Assembly: GCA_015680685.1 (NCBI GenBank)
Contig: MNCI01002198.1
Coordinates: 300,708 to 364,707, forward strand
Source: Gnetum montanum
Lineage: Eukaryota; Streptophyta; Gnetopsida; Gnetales; Gnetaceae
DNA: 64,000 nucleotides
Reading direction: 5' to 3'
The notes beneath the pieces were generated by a model that saw only the letters and a program-made list of their open reading frames with translations, was not told the DNA's origin and searched no databases. A program made the translations under genes and the position numbers. Below are positions 36,075 through 48,479 of this stretch, one piece after another (the stretch's first letter is position 1; every line of letters starts with the position of its first letter).

Positions 36075-38770
36075 TTCCCTTTATCGTCAAGCCACTAGAA
36101 TTTGTAATGGTTGGTCAAGGTCTGCAATTTGTCCTCCTCCATCCTTGGGTCATGCACCATCTAGGCTACTGTGTTAATGTGTGCTGGCACCAGTATATCC
36201 CAAGGACATGGTAGTTATGGAAACATCTAATTTGCCTTGACATACCAAGCTACAAATTGTCATCATTTTTCCTCGAAGGCCCTAGCTTTATCCTTTAACT
36301 CATGATAGTCTGTTAATCTTCAAGCTAGGTTCAAGGCTACATCTTTCTATCTTTGGTAGCTAGCTTTGATCACCTCTAATTCTAAGTTTGCCACTTGTAA
36401 CTTTTGCAATGCATCCTTCCTATTTATAAACTCCTTCTCATATAGTATGTAGGTGGTCACCACTTGCTTCTCCAACTCGCTTCTAAGATGACCTGCTATT
36501 AACATGGCAAGGTTGACATATTTGAGGTTAGCTAACACCGTGTATTCTTTCAAATCTCTTATCTGTAGGTCATTATTTTTAACTTTTGCTTGTTGAACCA
36601 TGGCATAACTATCCAAAATGACCTACCATTCAAAATTTTGTGCTCCCAAGGAGTTGATGTGGGCCTTGGCCATCTTGATTTCCTTCTAATTAATTTTCTT
36701 ATACATGCCAACTTGCTCCTAGAAGTGTTCTTTTAAATTTTCATGTTTCTTGGCCTCATTCTGCCATGCATTGATGTCACTCACTATCTTTTGTCAAATA
36801 GTGCATACTTCCTCCATAGAGAGGGTTATATTTTCTTGGGCCAATTGACTCATATCTTGGTTGATCCTCACCATTTGTTCCCTCAATTGGTGGACACTCT
36901 CTTCCAAGATGTTCTTTTGCTTTTCCACTATGGTCAATAGAGCATTCTCTTTAGTGAGCTGCTTATGTCTTCTTGAATAGTGGTCAGTGCCTTTTGTGTG
37001 CATGAATTTGTGCATCTACAACTGAGGCATTCTAGATCACCATCTCCTTTGCTTGCTCTATAGCTACTCTCTCCTTTTCCAACTTGGTAAGTTCCTCCAT
37101 CCAAAACTACTCTAGTTGGTCTAGTGTAATGAAACGGGTAGGATCCTATTGTTCAACGCATAGGGCAACTAGCTCTTTTTGCAATCTTTGCACCTCAACT
37201 TTTGCATGCTCTACCCTAACCTTAGCCATGACCAACTTCCCTTTTATAGTGATGAGGTCTAATTGTGATACAGTAACATTGCTGGGGATGTTGAACAGAG
37301 TGGTCATCACTTGACCTATTTGCAGCAAACGATCAAGTACATCCTCATGCACTACAGGAGTCATTAAGGTCCTGGCCAACATTTGTGCATCTCTTGTCCC
37401 TACTAGATCAGTTGGAGGCACAATAGGAACATTGAATGATTTCTTCATATGATTAGTGATCATCTCTACTGTACCTACTGCATCCTTGTGTTGTAGCACC
37501 ATGATTGTGGTGCCTTCTCTAGTCTCCAAAGTGACCTGAAAGGATGCAACATTCCTAGAGATCTGGCATGACCATTGGGATCCCCCTCCTCCTCACTGAA
37601 TTAAGATCTCCCCCCTTGTTGGATCGACTGATATGGTGGACCATACAGTGTCATCCATAACCTGAAAGAGATTAGCCTCATCCCTACTCCCCCAACTAAT
37701 AGTCTTAACAATTCTTTGTAGGTGGCTCATCAACGGTCTATAATCTTGCAGTGGTGGTAGTAGAGCTTATGCTTGTAGGAACTACTCTAGCTCTTTTTGC
37801 TTTTCTATTATTGGTTCTACCTCCTTTTCAACTTCTTTCTCCTCACTAGAATCTTTTCTTGGTGCTATGGTTTTCGGAAGCTCTGCAAAGGAGGTGTGTT
37901 AAGCCTTCCAAAGGATATCATTGGTATATCCTAAGATTCCCATGTGCTTGCATAGCTTTTTGATCAAATAAGAAAATGGAAGTGTTGGTCTCCCTAATTT
38001 TGCTTCTTCAAACCACCGCTAGATTTTTGTGAAATAGTATTGAGGAAGATTAACTGAAAAGTTTCCCATTAGAATGATGCTTCCTCTAGCTACATAAGTG
38101 AAAATGCGATTAAGTCCTTTTGTGGGAAACAGGTGGTATGTCCCAATCTTGAAGTAAGTTCTCTCTTCCAAGGTCATCTCATGATATGATTTATCTTCTT
38201 TTCCGTACACCTATTTCAGCTACAGTCTCTTTGTTTTGGGGTTAGATCTAGTAGACAAGTGAGCAACCTTGGCCCCTTCATTGGGTAGGTTTAGAGCTAT
38301 AGCTATATCTCTGATTGTGTAAAAGACATTCAGCCTGCAGATATTCATAGTGGTACCTTTGTCCTTATTGGGCTAGAATTGATAGACTTCCCCTAGGTAC
38401 CATTCACCACTATTAGACAAGATCAACCATAATGGGGACACTTTGAGTTATGTCTGCATTGCTTCAGAAGCAAATTTCATGAATGGACCAAAGTTCATTC
38501 CCGAAATGACCAAGGCCAATGTGTACTTTTTCAGGATGGCAGCAAGGTAATCAAGAGGCAACATGAGACATTGTCCCTATTCAGGAGCTAGTACTTCTAT
38601 CACCTCACCTTAGGCTAATTGCCTGGTAGCAGGGGCCTCTTGATGGATACTGAAAGATTGGGCCTTCTATTTAGCATTTTCTACTTGTTCTCCTTGCTAT
38701 CTAGGCCACCATGTGGGTTCTTAGCAACTCTCTATGAGGGTTCACCTTGAGCACCTCTTTTTGGGGCCAT
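36075..38770 (-). pseudogene. ORF3 pseudogene of element D
   Basis: The ATG at 38770 gives MAPKRGAQGEPS, then a TAG. About 900 codons, close to the B and C length. The middle includes a globular part near 38210-38019. The coiled coil is well preserved at 37529-36347, with NLKYVNLAMLIAGHLRSELE, the most conserved motif of the family, near 36530. The tail reads VAWYVKANWMF and LPCPWDILVPAHI near 36250-36170. Stops and frameshifts are present throughout. That an element without polymerase kept this gene suggests ORF3 or its RNA is needed in cis. Confidence 0.7.
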
Positions 38771-40439
38771 TTGTGATCAAACAAAAACCAAGTGTTACCA
38801 AGGTGATGTTTATTATCATCTATCAACTCATACCTTAGAGTCTTAGTTCATTAAGCTCATAATGCATATGATTGTAGGGTTAGGAAAATTTTCAAGAAAA
38901 ATCCCCCAAAAAGTGTCTATCTCTTCTATGACCCATCACAACTAGTTTCTTTTTCATTATATGTAGCTTAAAATAATGGTTTTAGGCCTAAGGGTTAAAA
39001 AAATTGATGTTTGGCATTATCATTAATGATTTTTCATTATAATTCCTATGATTTTTAATATTCTTACCGTTAGAATACCTTTTAGGCAATAACAAATCGA
39101 CATAAAGTTTGCACGTACGTAACCCCCNAATTATAATTTTTATGGGATCAAAGGATATGCAAACTAAATCTTTGGGTTGGATTGGAAGGTTGAAAGTTAA
39201 ATTTTACAGTTTTGGTAAGTGGAAAAATGCATTGGAGGTACCAAAATTAGGATAAGGTGAAGTCATCAATGGTAAAAGTACATGAATGAGCAAGAAAAAG
39301 GGCATTGAAAGCTTGATTGTGGGATAGAGTATGTTCATGATAAGAGAAGTAGTAAAATATAACACTTAGAGTGCATGGAAGATAAAAAATGATGTGGTCA
39401 TGTTAAACAAGTACAAATCACAAAAGTTACACAAGTGGATCCTCCCCAAAGTAGGCTCTATCCTATGATGCCCTTGCGTAACCACACCTAAAATGTCCAT
39501 AGGTACTAGAGGAGTTGAATGTAATGCATACCTGTGAAACAAAACATGCATGTTAAAACCACCAAATTGAGATCATTACTCCATGTTACGCAAAACCACA
39601 AGTTATGAACATTTGAACAACAAGATGGAATAGGTCAAAGAAGGGATTGTAGAAATCAGGACATGAGGTATCATACCATGTTCATAATGAAACCTTGTGT
39701 GTTATTAATGGTTGGATAACCATGTGTCCTTCCTTCCAAGATTCAAACCAAGTCCATACCACATTCAATGACACTACATTATTTCATCCCATCAACAAAC
39801 AACCATAAGACTATCAAAGTTGCAAGGAGTAACATCACTTGGCATTTTGTCCAAGAGAGGAGCGTTATTATGGCACACTTATTATTTTTTTTTTATGTTT
39901 TTGAGAAGTCACCAACCTTTAGGCATGGGTGCATGTCTTTCTATTGGGACCCATAGAAGTTAATTCAATGCCAGTTAAAGTTGTTTTTACTCCCATTTTT
40001 TGTTATATCTACAAGAATATGGTTACAACCTCATCAACGTGATAGAACATACAAAAGTAGCCAAAGAGAATCCACAAATCCCCTTGATGTCACACCCTTT
40101 ACATTTTGTCTTGGTTCTACACTCTTCCATCCAAACACAATGGTTATGAAGTTATTTAGAGTTTGGATGATTAAAGAGATTACCATTATGACCAGAGTAA
40201 GAACCTCTTATTAATGAAATGGGTGAATTGATGTTGTGGTTGCAATGTCCAACTAATCAATCCCTTATGATTTGACAACATAGAGAAAAAACCCCACCTC
40301 AATGGGAAACATGATCAATAGTGAGATTACATATAAGGAAAATTAAAACAACAACTAGAAAATGTAAAAAAAAATAGAAAGAATAGGAAAATGATAAAAA
40401 ATTATAAAAAAAGATAAAAAGCACTTAAAATCCTAAAGA
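38771..40439 (-). other. Non-coding spacer between gag and ORF3 of D
   Basis: It holds the conserved block (39952-39912) and the conserved stem-loop (39481-39427) also seen in the pol-to-ORF3 spacers of B and C. I do not see the LTR-like internal promoter of B and C. An N at 39127 sits beside a CGTACGTAAC palindrome. Confidence 0.65.
39427..39481 (-). other. Conserved stem-loop in the spacer of D
   Basis: On the minus strand TTACGCAAG (39481-39473) pairs with CTTGTGTAA (39435-39427) with one G-U pair. The inner hairpin is TGGG-GAGGA-TCCA (39448-39436), also with one G-U pair. Confidence 0.65.
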
Positions 40440-42894
40440 TTAGAATGGAGGGTAACCCCCACTACTAAACATTTTGTTGTGGCTAGGATTAACAAGTGGA
40501 TGAAAAGGATCCATGCATGTATGAAACGTTGGGACCCATTCATACCCCAGCCACTGGGTGCCTATTGGAGGTGTGGTGGCTGGGTAGAAGAATTGTTCAT
40601 CACACATTTGATGGTTATATGTATGGTGGACCAAGAGATGAGGTGTGTTAACATTATGGATGACTAATCCACTATTGCACCCTTGAGCATGAGATGCTAT
40701 GCATGGATTCGTTTGTCTCCCCACATTTGTATATTCATTAGTTGGATGTGGGATTGAAGTACAAACAAATGGTGGCCCTTGTGTATGGTTAGAAGACATT
40801 GGTTTAGACAAGGAAGGTGGTGCACCAGGTTGGCCTTGTGCTAGTTCAAATGATGTAGTGGGTGCACACATGGGTTGCTTCAGCTTATGGCCCTTCCTCT
40901 AGAAAGGACACTTTCGATGTTGTGGTTGGGACCCATTGGTGTCAGCGTGTCTTTGCACATTTCCAACACAAGTGGCACTCATTTTTTGATATTGGGGTAC
41001 TAACCATTCTTGTGTCCTTGGTGGTGGCATATAAGGAGGTGGATTATGAGAATATTGAGGATGAGTTGGATGGTAAGAAGCACGAGGTGATGATCCTTCA
41101 AGGAATGTCATGTATTGATGGTACTCAGGAGAGTGATAGTGGTAATTTGAAGTGGAGGTTAGAGAAACAGGATGTTGAACATAATAGTTGTGCGTGTTTA
41201 ATGGATATGGTTGATGTTGTGGTGGCCTCCCCCATGACTATGGTTGTTGCCACTACGGTTGAGGACCATGTTGAGGCTACTGGTAAGTCCCCTTAGGATG
41301 GTATGATTGGTTGTGGAACTGTCTATAATTATCTTGTGGGAGAGGAAGTCTCTTGGGCATGTGCTTTTGCATAAACTTTAGATTTAAGGCTCCTACCCAA
41401 TACTCCTATAGATGCAACAATATGGGGCATTGGCCCTTTGGGTGGTCATATATGCATAGGTCACATCCATAATCTTTGTTTGTGGTGGAGTCTTTAGCCT
41501 CACTTTTGTCAGCCACTTTTCTCATCTACCGAAAAGTGTTCCTAACTATTTCTTGGTTTTGTGTCCTTTGTTGATTGAGATCACCTAGCATGTGTTGCAT
41601 AATCTTCTCCATGACCATGTCAACAAGATTTGTTATGTTTTCATTTATCCATTTAGACATCCTACTGAATTTTTCTTCTAGATCATCAATAGACTCCTTT
41701 GTCAGTAAATTTTGTTGCAAAATCACCCTATCGAAGGTGGTTTCATTTCCCTTACTATAAATTTGGACCTCCTTCAATTGAAGAGCTGGGTCCCATTGAT
41801 GTTTTTCGACATTCTCCCATTTACACATTTCTCCTTCTTCTTTTGCCATATACTCTATTATCTCTTTGACTTCATGGGCTTGGAGCTCATATAGTTCCCT
41901 TAGGGCATACATCCCAAGGACCACCCTTGTTTCACTGCAAAGCCCATCTATGATGTGCTAAACTTGCTCGTCCTTGGAGAAACCATGGCCTGGGCATTGA
42001 TTTAGTAAGGCATAATATCTATCTAAGGCCATGTCCAAGGGTTCATGTTGTTCTTGTTTCCACTCTTGGATTTGTCTCCTTAGGTTGGACACTCTTTTAT
42101 AGGTTTGGTATCTTTCATTGAAAAGGCCCAACATTGTAGACCATCAGCAGATTGAATTTGGTTTCAATGATTGATACCACACTTCAAATCTATCAATTAG
42201 TATCCTAGAAAAGAGCTTAAGCTTTTCCCATACACTCTCAACATTGTAGTTAGCACAGGAATCATGGAAGACTTGTAAATGATGGTGTGTATCTGAATCA
42301 TAGCCTTTTGCAAATTTCAAAATATTATTCATGTCAAGCTTAGGTAGACTACTCTTTTTGTGATGCCTACGATATCTTAATGGCCTCTATGATATGCATT
42401 AGGCTCTTAGTGGCTAATAGGGATTCATCATCATCAAATAGATTGTGAGGGAAGTTCCTATGTACATGATGACTTCGTTGACTTTTCCCATGGGTTCGAT
42501 TCTGATTTTTAGTCTGACCCTTTAATGGATCTCTATCTCTATACCTATGTTCATCTTCATCAAAACTAGATGTTAAAGGGAAATAGGAAGATGAGGAATT
42601 GGGAGAATCACCATGTCTTCTATGGTGTTCCTCAAGGTCCTTTGGTTTATCGTTTCTAGGTTTCGAGGAGGTCTTAAGCCTTGAGGCCTCCCTTAGTCTA
42701 GGACCAATGTCATCTTCTTCAAGATTGTCTGCCTTAGGTGAATGTAGTCTTTGAGTGTCATTAGGGTGGTCATGATCATAAGAAACCCCTGCATAAGGTT
42801 GATCACTCCAATCTTCTTCATCATATATCTCATTATTTCTCCAATGAATGTGTTGGCTATACAATGCATAGTTACTTCCATGTGAGAGAGACAT
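40440..42894 (-). pseudogene. gag: Gag pseudogene of element D
   Basis: The ATG at 42894 gives MSLSHGSNYALYSQHIHWRN. The Gag core spans about 42330-41850 (FEVWYQSLKPNSI, MVLGMYALRELYELQAHEVK). The zinc knuckle is complete, CDLCIYDHPKGQC near 41470 (CX2CX3HX4C). A proline-rich region follows, then NPCIASHAQGCNSG and GTQWLGYEW near 40670-40540, which in B and C lie after the protease, and finally FSSGGYPPF and a stop at 40440. Several frameshifts and stops are present. Confidence 0.82.
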
Positions 42895-43000
42895 TGTTCT
42901 TGGTTTATGGTGTGTGTGAGCTAAGATTTTCTAAAAGATATATCATTAATTCCTTTACAACGATCTTGTATAATATAACTAATCTAGATAACTAGCACCA

Positions 43001-43018
43001 TCCTCGGCAAGGGTTCCA
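43001..43018 (-). other. Primer binding site of D, tRNA-Asp type
   Basis: The minus strand reads TGGAACCCTTGCCGAGGA, one base inside the LTR; 14 of 18 bases match the tRNA-Asp complement. Confidence 0.85.
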
Positions 43019-43019
43019 A

Positions 43020-43884
43020 TGATGAGTAGTGAGGTATCCCTACGCTCAACCATACGAATCACAAGTGTTCACACATGATCCAGTCAAATTTTGTGGAAGG
43101 GACTAGTTGTGGGATCTAGATCATTATGGTTTAATTTCAGTTCACTATCTTCCCACTTGGACTAGTGATAGCTTTTTCGCGTATGATTTAGTCCAAAGTG
43201 AGGCATATGATGTTTTCTAACCCTATGCTACTCCTAGTGATGAAAAGATATAAATTGATTAACTAATGAATAATGAAAAATAAAGCCTAAATTAGCCTAT
43301 GGTGATGGTATCTGCTCTTAACCATCCATACATGTCTTTAACTTCATGGAGCTACTTCTAGGTTTACCAAGTATACATCATTAGTTGTGCCAAACTATAC
43401 ACCTCTAGGTGACCAAGTATTTACACTTAAACACTCGTGATTAAGGCATACACATTTCACTTAACAACAAGAACAGTAAATAACAATAGATGGAAATGTT
43501 TAACTAAAGAAACCATTGAATAATTAAAGCAATAATATTAATCTAAGTGGATGCTACAATGATGAAAGTAATCTTGATCTTTATTACTAGTCATGTAACA
43601 TGTCCAAGTGCATCACACTCAAACAAAGGTGCCATACAACTACAACATCATATTGTGGGCATGCATTGGGAATAATAGAAAGAAAAGAAACTAAAAACTA
43701 ACTATTTCTAAGATGTGCAAAAACTATCTCATCCAAAAGCCCAAGTTTAGTATTTATAGGTGATGTCCAAATGAGGCAACATAGGGTATCCAACATCGCT
43801 TATTAGCCCCGATATCAGGTACATGACATCGGGACTCCGACGTCATGTATTCGATGTTAAGGCTCGTCAAATCATGTCTCGTCA
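43020..43884 (-). repeat. 5' LTR of element D (865 bp)
   Basis: Same length and end motifs as 34981-35845; the right end reads CTCGTCA (one change from CTCATCA). Confidence 0.92.
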
Positions 43885-43899
43885 ATCTTTAAAAAAAAT

Positions 43900-46304
43900 T
43901 TATTCTCATTTCCAAGCCACTTGGTATCTTTTGGTTTAGTGGCTACCACATAGATTGGTTTTTACTCACACACTTGTTCCTAAACTTTGTTGGGGGCTAT
44001 GTTAATATTTTGAATTTTTGACCCACAAGTGCATCCTTTAATATTAGTAGTGATGCATGGATTCCATTATCTCTCCATAATGATAGGTTCATCATTTCTG
44101 TTAGGTATTGGAGCAACGATGGATGTTGGCTTTTGCGTATGATTGGAGAACATTGGTTGTGAAAGGAAGGGTGTTGCACTTGATTGGCATTGTGCTAGTT
44201 TGGATGTGTTACTAGGTCCACAAGTGTTGTGCTTATGTGTGGGAACTATCCTAAAGAAAGGATGTTTTCAAGAATGTAATGGAGATCCATTGGAATTATC
44301 ATTTCTATATATGTTCGTAGCACAAGTGGCATTCTCTCGTTGATGTCATGGTGTTGAACCTTCCTATGCTATTGGTGGTGACATATGATGGAAGGAAGTA
44401 TGAGAATATTAAGGATATGATGAAGGATGAGAGGCGTGAGGTAGTGACCTCATAGAAGATGTTGTAGGATGATGATATTCAGGGAAAGTAGTAGTAGTGA
44501 TTTGAGGTAGAGGAAGTAGAACTAGTTGGGGAAACAAGTTGTTGAACATAATATCCATACAGGTTTAGCTGACAATAAGGGTAGTGCTAGTTTGATGATG
44601 GCCTTCCCCACAATTGTGGGTTTTGCAACTACGTTGAACAATAGTGTTGACGCTGGTAATAAATCCCACTAGGATGGTATGGTTGGGTGTAGGCCTTTCT
44701 ATAATTACCTTGTGAGAAAGGTAATTTCCTAGGCATTTGCTTTTGTATGAGCTTGGGATTCATTGCAAAATTCTAATACTCATGTAGATGTAACATGACT
44801 AGGCAATAACCCTTTAGATGGTCATACATGTAGATGTCACATCCATCATCTTCTTTGGTGGTTAAGACTATAGCCTCTTCTTCTACAGTCATTTTTCCTT
44901 TCTACTAATCAGTGTTCTTTCCTATCTCTTGGTTCTTTTTCCTCCTTTTTTTTTATCACTTGATTTGTTTTGCATTACTCTCTCCTCTACAATTTCTACA
45001 CAACTTGTAACTTTCTCATTTATCCATTCCCACAGCTTATCTGGCTTTTCTTCAAGCACATCAATAGACTTTTGTATTAACAAGGTTTATTATGAAATCA
45101 CCTCATTGAGAGCTACCTCTTTTTCCTCATCATAGATATGGACCCTCTTCTTTTGAAGAGTTGAGTCCTAGTAATATTTCTCAACATTCTCTTGTTTACA
45201 TAGCTCTCCTTCTTCTTTTGCTAGATGCTTGATTAGCTTTTGGATCTAATGGGTTCCTAGTCCATATAATTGACCTTGAGCATACATCCCAAGGGTTTCT
45301 CTCATTTGACTATGAAGTCCATCTATGATATGAAAAATTTGCTCTTCTTGAGAGAAACCATGGCCTAGACATTTATTTAGTAGAGAATAGTATCTATCTA
45401 GGGTCATATCCAAGGGTTCATGTTGTTCTTGTTTTCATCCTTGGATTCATTTCCTTAGGTTGAACACCCTTGCATAGGTTTGGTATTTCTCATTGCAAAG
45501 TTCCAACATTGTGGACCACTAATGGACTGAATTTGGTTTCAATAATCTATGCCACACTTTGGCTTTTTCTATTAGTGTCCTAGGAAAGAGCTTAAGCTTT
45601 TACCACCCACTTTCAATGTTTTTTAAGACACAAGAATCATGGAAGGCTTGCAAATGATGTTTTGGATCTGAATCATAGCCTCCTGCAAATTTAGGAATGT
45701 AATTCATATCAATCCTTTTGATGTGACTTTCCTTGTGATGCCTGTAGGGTATTTTAACTGCCTCTATGATCTACATCATGCTCTTAGTGGCCAACAAGGG
45801 TTCATCATCATCAAACATGTCACGGTAAAAATTTCTATCTCTACTTGTTTGATTATGATGATTTTGTCTATGCTCATTTTGATGTCTTTTATTTTTCTAT
45901 TGGTTTCTATTTCTATTTTTATTTCAACCCCATAGTAGAGCTTTATCTTTATACCTATGTTCATCTTCATCAAAACTAGATGTTAAAGAGGAAGAGGAAG
46001 ATGAGGAACTAGGGGAATCACCATGGCTTCTATAATGTTTCCCATGGTCCCTTGATTTATCTTTTCCAAGTGTTGAGGAGGTCCTAGGCCTTAAGGCCTC
46101 CCCTAGTCTAGGGCTTACTTCATCTCCTCTAGGATTATTTGCCTTAGGTGAATGTAGTCATTGAGTGTAGTTAGGGTGGTCATAAGCATATGAAACCCCT
46201 ACATAGGGTTGGTTACTCCAATATTCTTCAATATATATCTCATTAGTTCTCCAATGAATGTTCTCTCCATAAGATGCATTATCTCTTCCTTGTGAAAGAG
46301 ATAT
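43900..46304 (-). pseudogene. gag: Gag pseudogene of element G
   Basis: The start codon is ATA at 46304 (ISLSQGRDNASYGENIHW), where D has ATG, a G to A loss. The core is recognisable: DPKHHLQAFHDSC, LCNEKYQTYARV, DMTLDRYYSLLNKCLGHGF, ETLGMYAQGQLYGL. The zinc knuckle reads CDIYMYDHLKGYC, with the second Cys lost. The end includes NPCITTNIKGC and ATKPKDTKWLGNE, the same post-protease linker joined to Gag as in D and E. Many TAG stops are at glutamine positions. Confidence 0.78.
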
Positions 46305-46392
46305 TTTAGTTAGTTAATGATGTGTGTGACTTAATATTTTCTAAAAGATAAATCATTAATGCGTTTATAGTGATCGTGTATGATATAACTAA

Positions 46393-46410
46393 TCCCCATT
46401 AATGGCACCA
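46393..46410 (-). other. Primer binding site of G, decayed
   Basis: The minus strand reads TGGTGCCATTAATGGGGA; 13 of 18 bases match the tRNA-Asp complement. Confidence 0.7.
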
Positions 46411-46411
46411 A

Positions 46412-47324
46412 TGATGAGCAACAAGGTACCCCCTATGCCCAACCATATGAATTACAAGCATTCATGCATGATCTGGTTAAATTTTGTGGATGGGACTAGT
46501 TGTGGCATCTAAATCATTATGCCTTAGTCACAGTTCACTGTCTTCCCACTTGGACTAGTGGTAGCTTTGTCATGGATGGTTTACCCCAGAGTGAGGCATA
46601 TGATTCTTAATGTTGTTTTGGCCTTATGCTACTCCTAAAAATAATAAAGAAATCAATTATTTAACTTATTAAGAATTGAAAGTAAAGTCTAAACTAGCCT
46701 ACGAGTGATGAGTATCTGTTCCCAACTTGCCGCACACTTCCTTAACCCATGTATCCACTACTAGGATTATCAAGTGCTATGCTGCTGGGCAAACAAAGCA
46801 ATAACATTGCTAGGATTACCAAGTGAATACATGTTTACAATTGAAGTTGGTCATGCTCATTCTACCAATTCATTAATATGCATGGAACCGTAAATATTAA
46901 CGAAGTACATGAAAAGTAAATTGCATGAAAAGCAAATCTAATCTAAGTTAAATTGCTACAATGAATAAGAATCAATCTTGATCTTATTGCCATTCATGGA
47001 ATGTGTCCAAATACATTGCCACTCAAATAAGATGTCATACAACTAACTTAGATTCACACTATAAGCACTCATTGACTATTCCCTAAGACTATGAAATAAA
47101 ACTGTAAGATTTTGTCTACTCTATTAACAAAATAATGTCAATACATGGTGGGAGCACATGTGTTTATAGGCAAAGAATAGATTTTGCATCAACAAGGCCC
47201 CATAAACATAGCAAACACTACATCAACGTAACCCCATTACCGGGGAAACACCACGTTGATGGGGCCACATTGGCAAGGACCCATGGATGAGGGCCCATCA
47301 ATGCAACACTTTGATGCTTCTTCA
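46412..47324 (-). repeat. 5' LTR of element G (913 bp)
   Basis: It begins TGATGAGCA on the plus strand beside the primer site and ends GCTTCTTCA, an imperfect inverted match. CG-rich motifs with GATGGGGCC and TCAACGTAACC lie at about 47190-47300, upstream of a TATAAACA-like box at 47169-47162 (minus). Confidence 0.75.
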
Positions 47325-47382
47325 CTTGGGAAACTTATTCATCCTACGTGCACAACCCCACTGCACATCCTCCCTTGATTCT
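47325..47382 (+). repeat. 5' LTR remnant of element H
   Basis: GGGAAACTTATTCATC and CATCCTCCCTTGATTCTA match the end of the 3' LTR (about 52297-52361). The rest of this LTR is displaced by element G. Confidence 0.75.
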
Positions 47383-47401
47383 AAGTTCAATGATCCTTAA
47401 C

Positions 47402-47414
47402 TGGTATTATAGCC
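47402..47414 (+). other. Primer binding site of H, initiator-Met type
   Basis: TGGTATTATAGCC is two bases different from the usual TGGTATCAGAGCC. Confidence 0.8.
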
Positions 47415-47559
47415 TGGTACTCTTACTCTTTACATCAACTTCAAGAGTGAACATGGAAGGAGCAATCAACATATGACACATCTAGACAAAGAACCTAATG
47501 TACATCATTAACTAGTATGCTCAATTCATTTATCACATCTGCTATAAAGGTAAGTATCT

Positions 47560-48105
47560 CATTTCCTTCCTTACATTCAGAAATATAAAGACTATGCTTG
47601 TAAAGTTAAGAATTCTTGTGATTATGCAAATGACATTTCCTTTGAAGAAAGGTATGAGATATTTTTCCATAAAATTCTTTCTTTCCAAAATTTGGTCATT
47701 GAGATAAAAGATTCTTTACATGCCAAGAAAATGAAAATTAAAGTTCTTAATAATGAATGCTCTTGTCTCAAAAAGGAAAACTTAGACCTTAGGGATAAGG
47801 TTCAAAGACTAACAAATATGATTGAGCAAATGAACAAGAACTCTATGGAGAAGTCAAAAGACCAAAAACTATGATTATCTAGGTTTGGTTAATCTTCTAA
47901 ACAAAAGAAATTGAAATGTTTCTTTTGTGGTAAATATGGTCATATTCAAGCTTGTTATTATCTTAGAATGCACCACTACTCTTGGTCTTTACAAAACCAA
48001 CCTAGAAAGAAAACCATGCAGGTTTGGAAAGGAAAAGAAGAAAAGAATAAAAAGAATTTGATGGCACAACTTACTTTCTTTGATAACAATGCTAGCACAT
48101 AGTGG
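47560..48105 (+). pseudogene. gag: Gag pseudogene of element H, N-terminally deleted
   Basis: Only the C-terminal part of a copia Gag is present: an acidic/coiled segment (MKIKVLNNECSCLKKENLDL) followed by a zinc knuckle CFFCGKYGHIQAC near 47917. The knuckle spacing is CX2CX4HX3C, one residue short of the usual CX2CX4HX4C. The primer site is only about 500 bases upstream, so the usual Gag N-terminal domain is missing. A stop at 47872 separates the two parts. Confidence 0.75.
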
Positions 48106-48479
48106 GTGTTCAAGGTACATGATAGGTGACAAATCCTACTTCACCCACTTCATGGAATAAAATTGTGAAACAATCACATTTGGAGATGACATGGAAGCAC
48201 CTATAACAGGTTTTGGTACCATAGGAGGTAAAGGAATGGGATTACCAACTGTAAACAAAGTGTTTTTCATTTATGGATTAAAACATAATCTTCTTAGTGT
48301 CAATTAGCTTTGTGATTCAAATTTTAATGTTACCTTTTCAAAATAAAGGTATAGAATATAAGATTTATCTACTAGAAATGTTTTGATTGAAGGATCTAGA
48401 AAAGGAGATGTGTATACCACTATTTTTTGAAATTCTCCTAACCTTAAATCCAAGTGCTTTGTAAGTTGTGTAGATGATA
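48106..48479 (+). pseudogene. Copia protease region, unreadable
   Basis: Between Gag and integrase the expected protease stretch is broken by many stops and frame changes. GFGTIGGKGMGLPTVNKVF-like residues near 48210-48260 are in the position of the copia protease C-terminal part. I could not identify the active-site DTG/DSG. Confidence 0.45.

Larger units (their letters stand above)
34981..43884 (-). mobile_element. Element D: complete-length non-autonomous element (LTR-gag-ORF3-LTR)
   Basis: Both LTRs are 865 bp. Between them are a primer site, gag, a spacer with the conserved stem-loop, ORF3 and a polypurine tract. Protease, RT, RNase H and integrase are absent. LTRs differ at roughly one base in ten by eye, so the insertion is old. 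Flanking pentamers are ATCAT (left) and ATCTT (right), an imperfect target duplication. It resembles the TR-GAG class described in plants but also carries ORF3. Confidence 0.88.
43885..47324 (-). mobile_element. Element G: truncated gag-bearing element
   Basis: The minus strand shows an LTR (47324-46412), a primer site and gag down to D. Its remaining part is not found on the far side of D (left of 34981), so it was deleted or rearranged. It is inserted in the 5' LTR of the copia element H: the H sequence resumes at 47325 with CTTGGGAAACTTATT, matching CTTAGGAAACTTATT in the H 3' LTR. Confidence 0.75.

Noticed and set aside
40862-41296. Plus-strand ORF of 144 codons
   Set aside because: It is antisense to the D Gag proline-rich region, which is supported by homologues.
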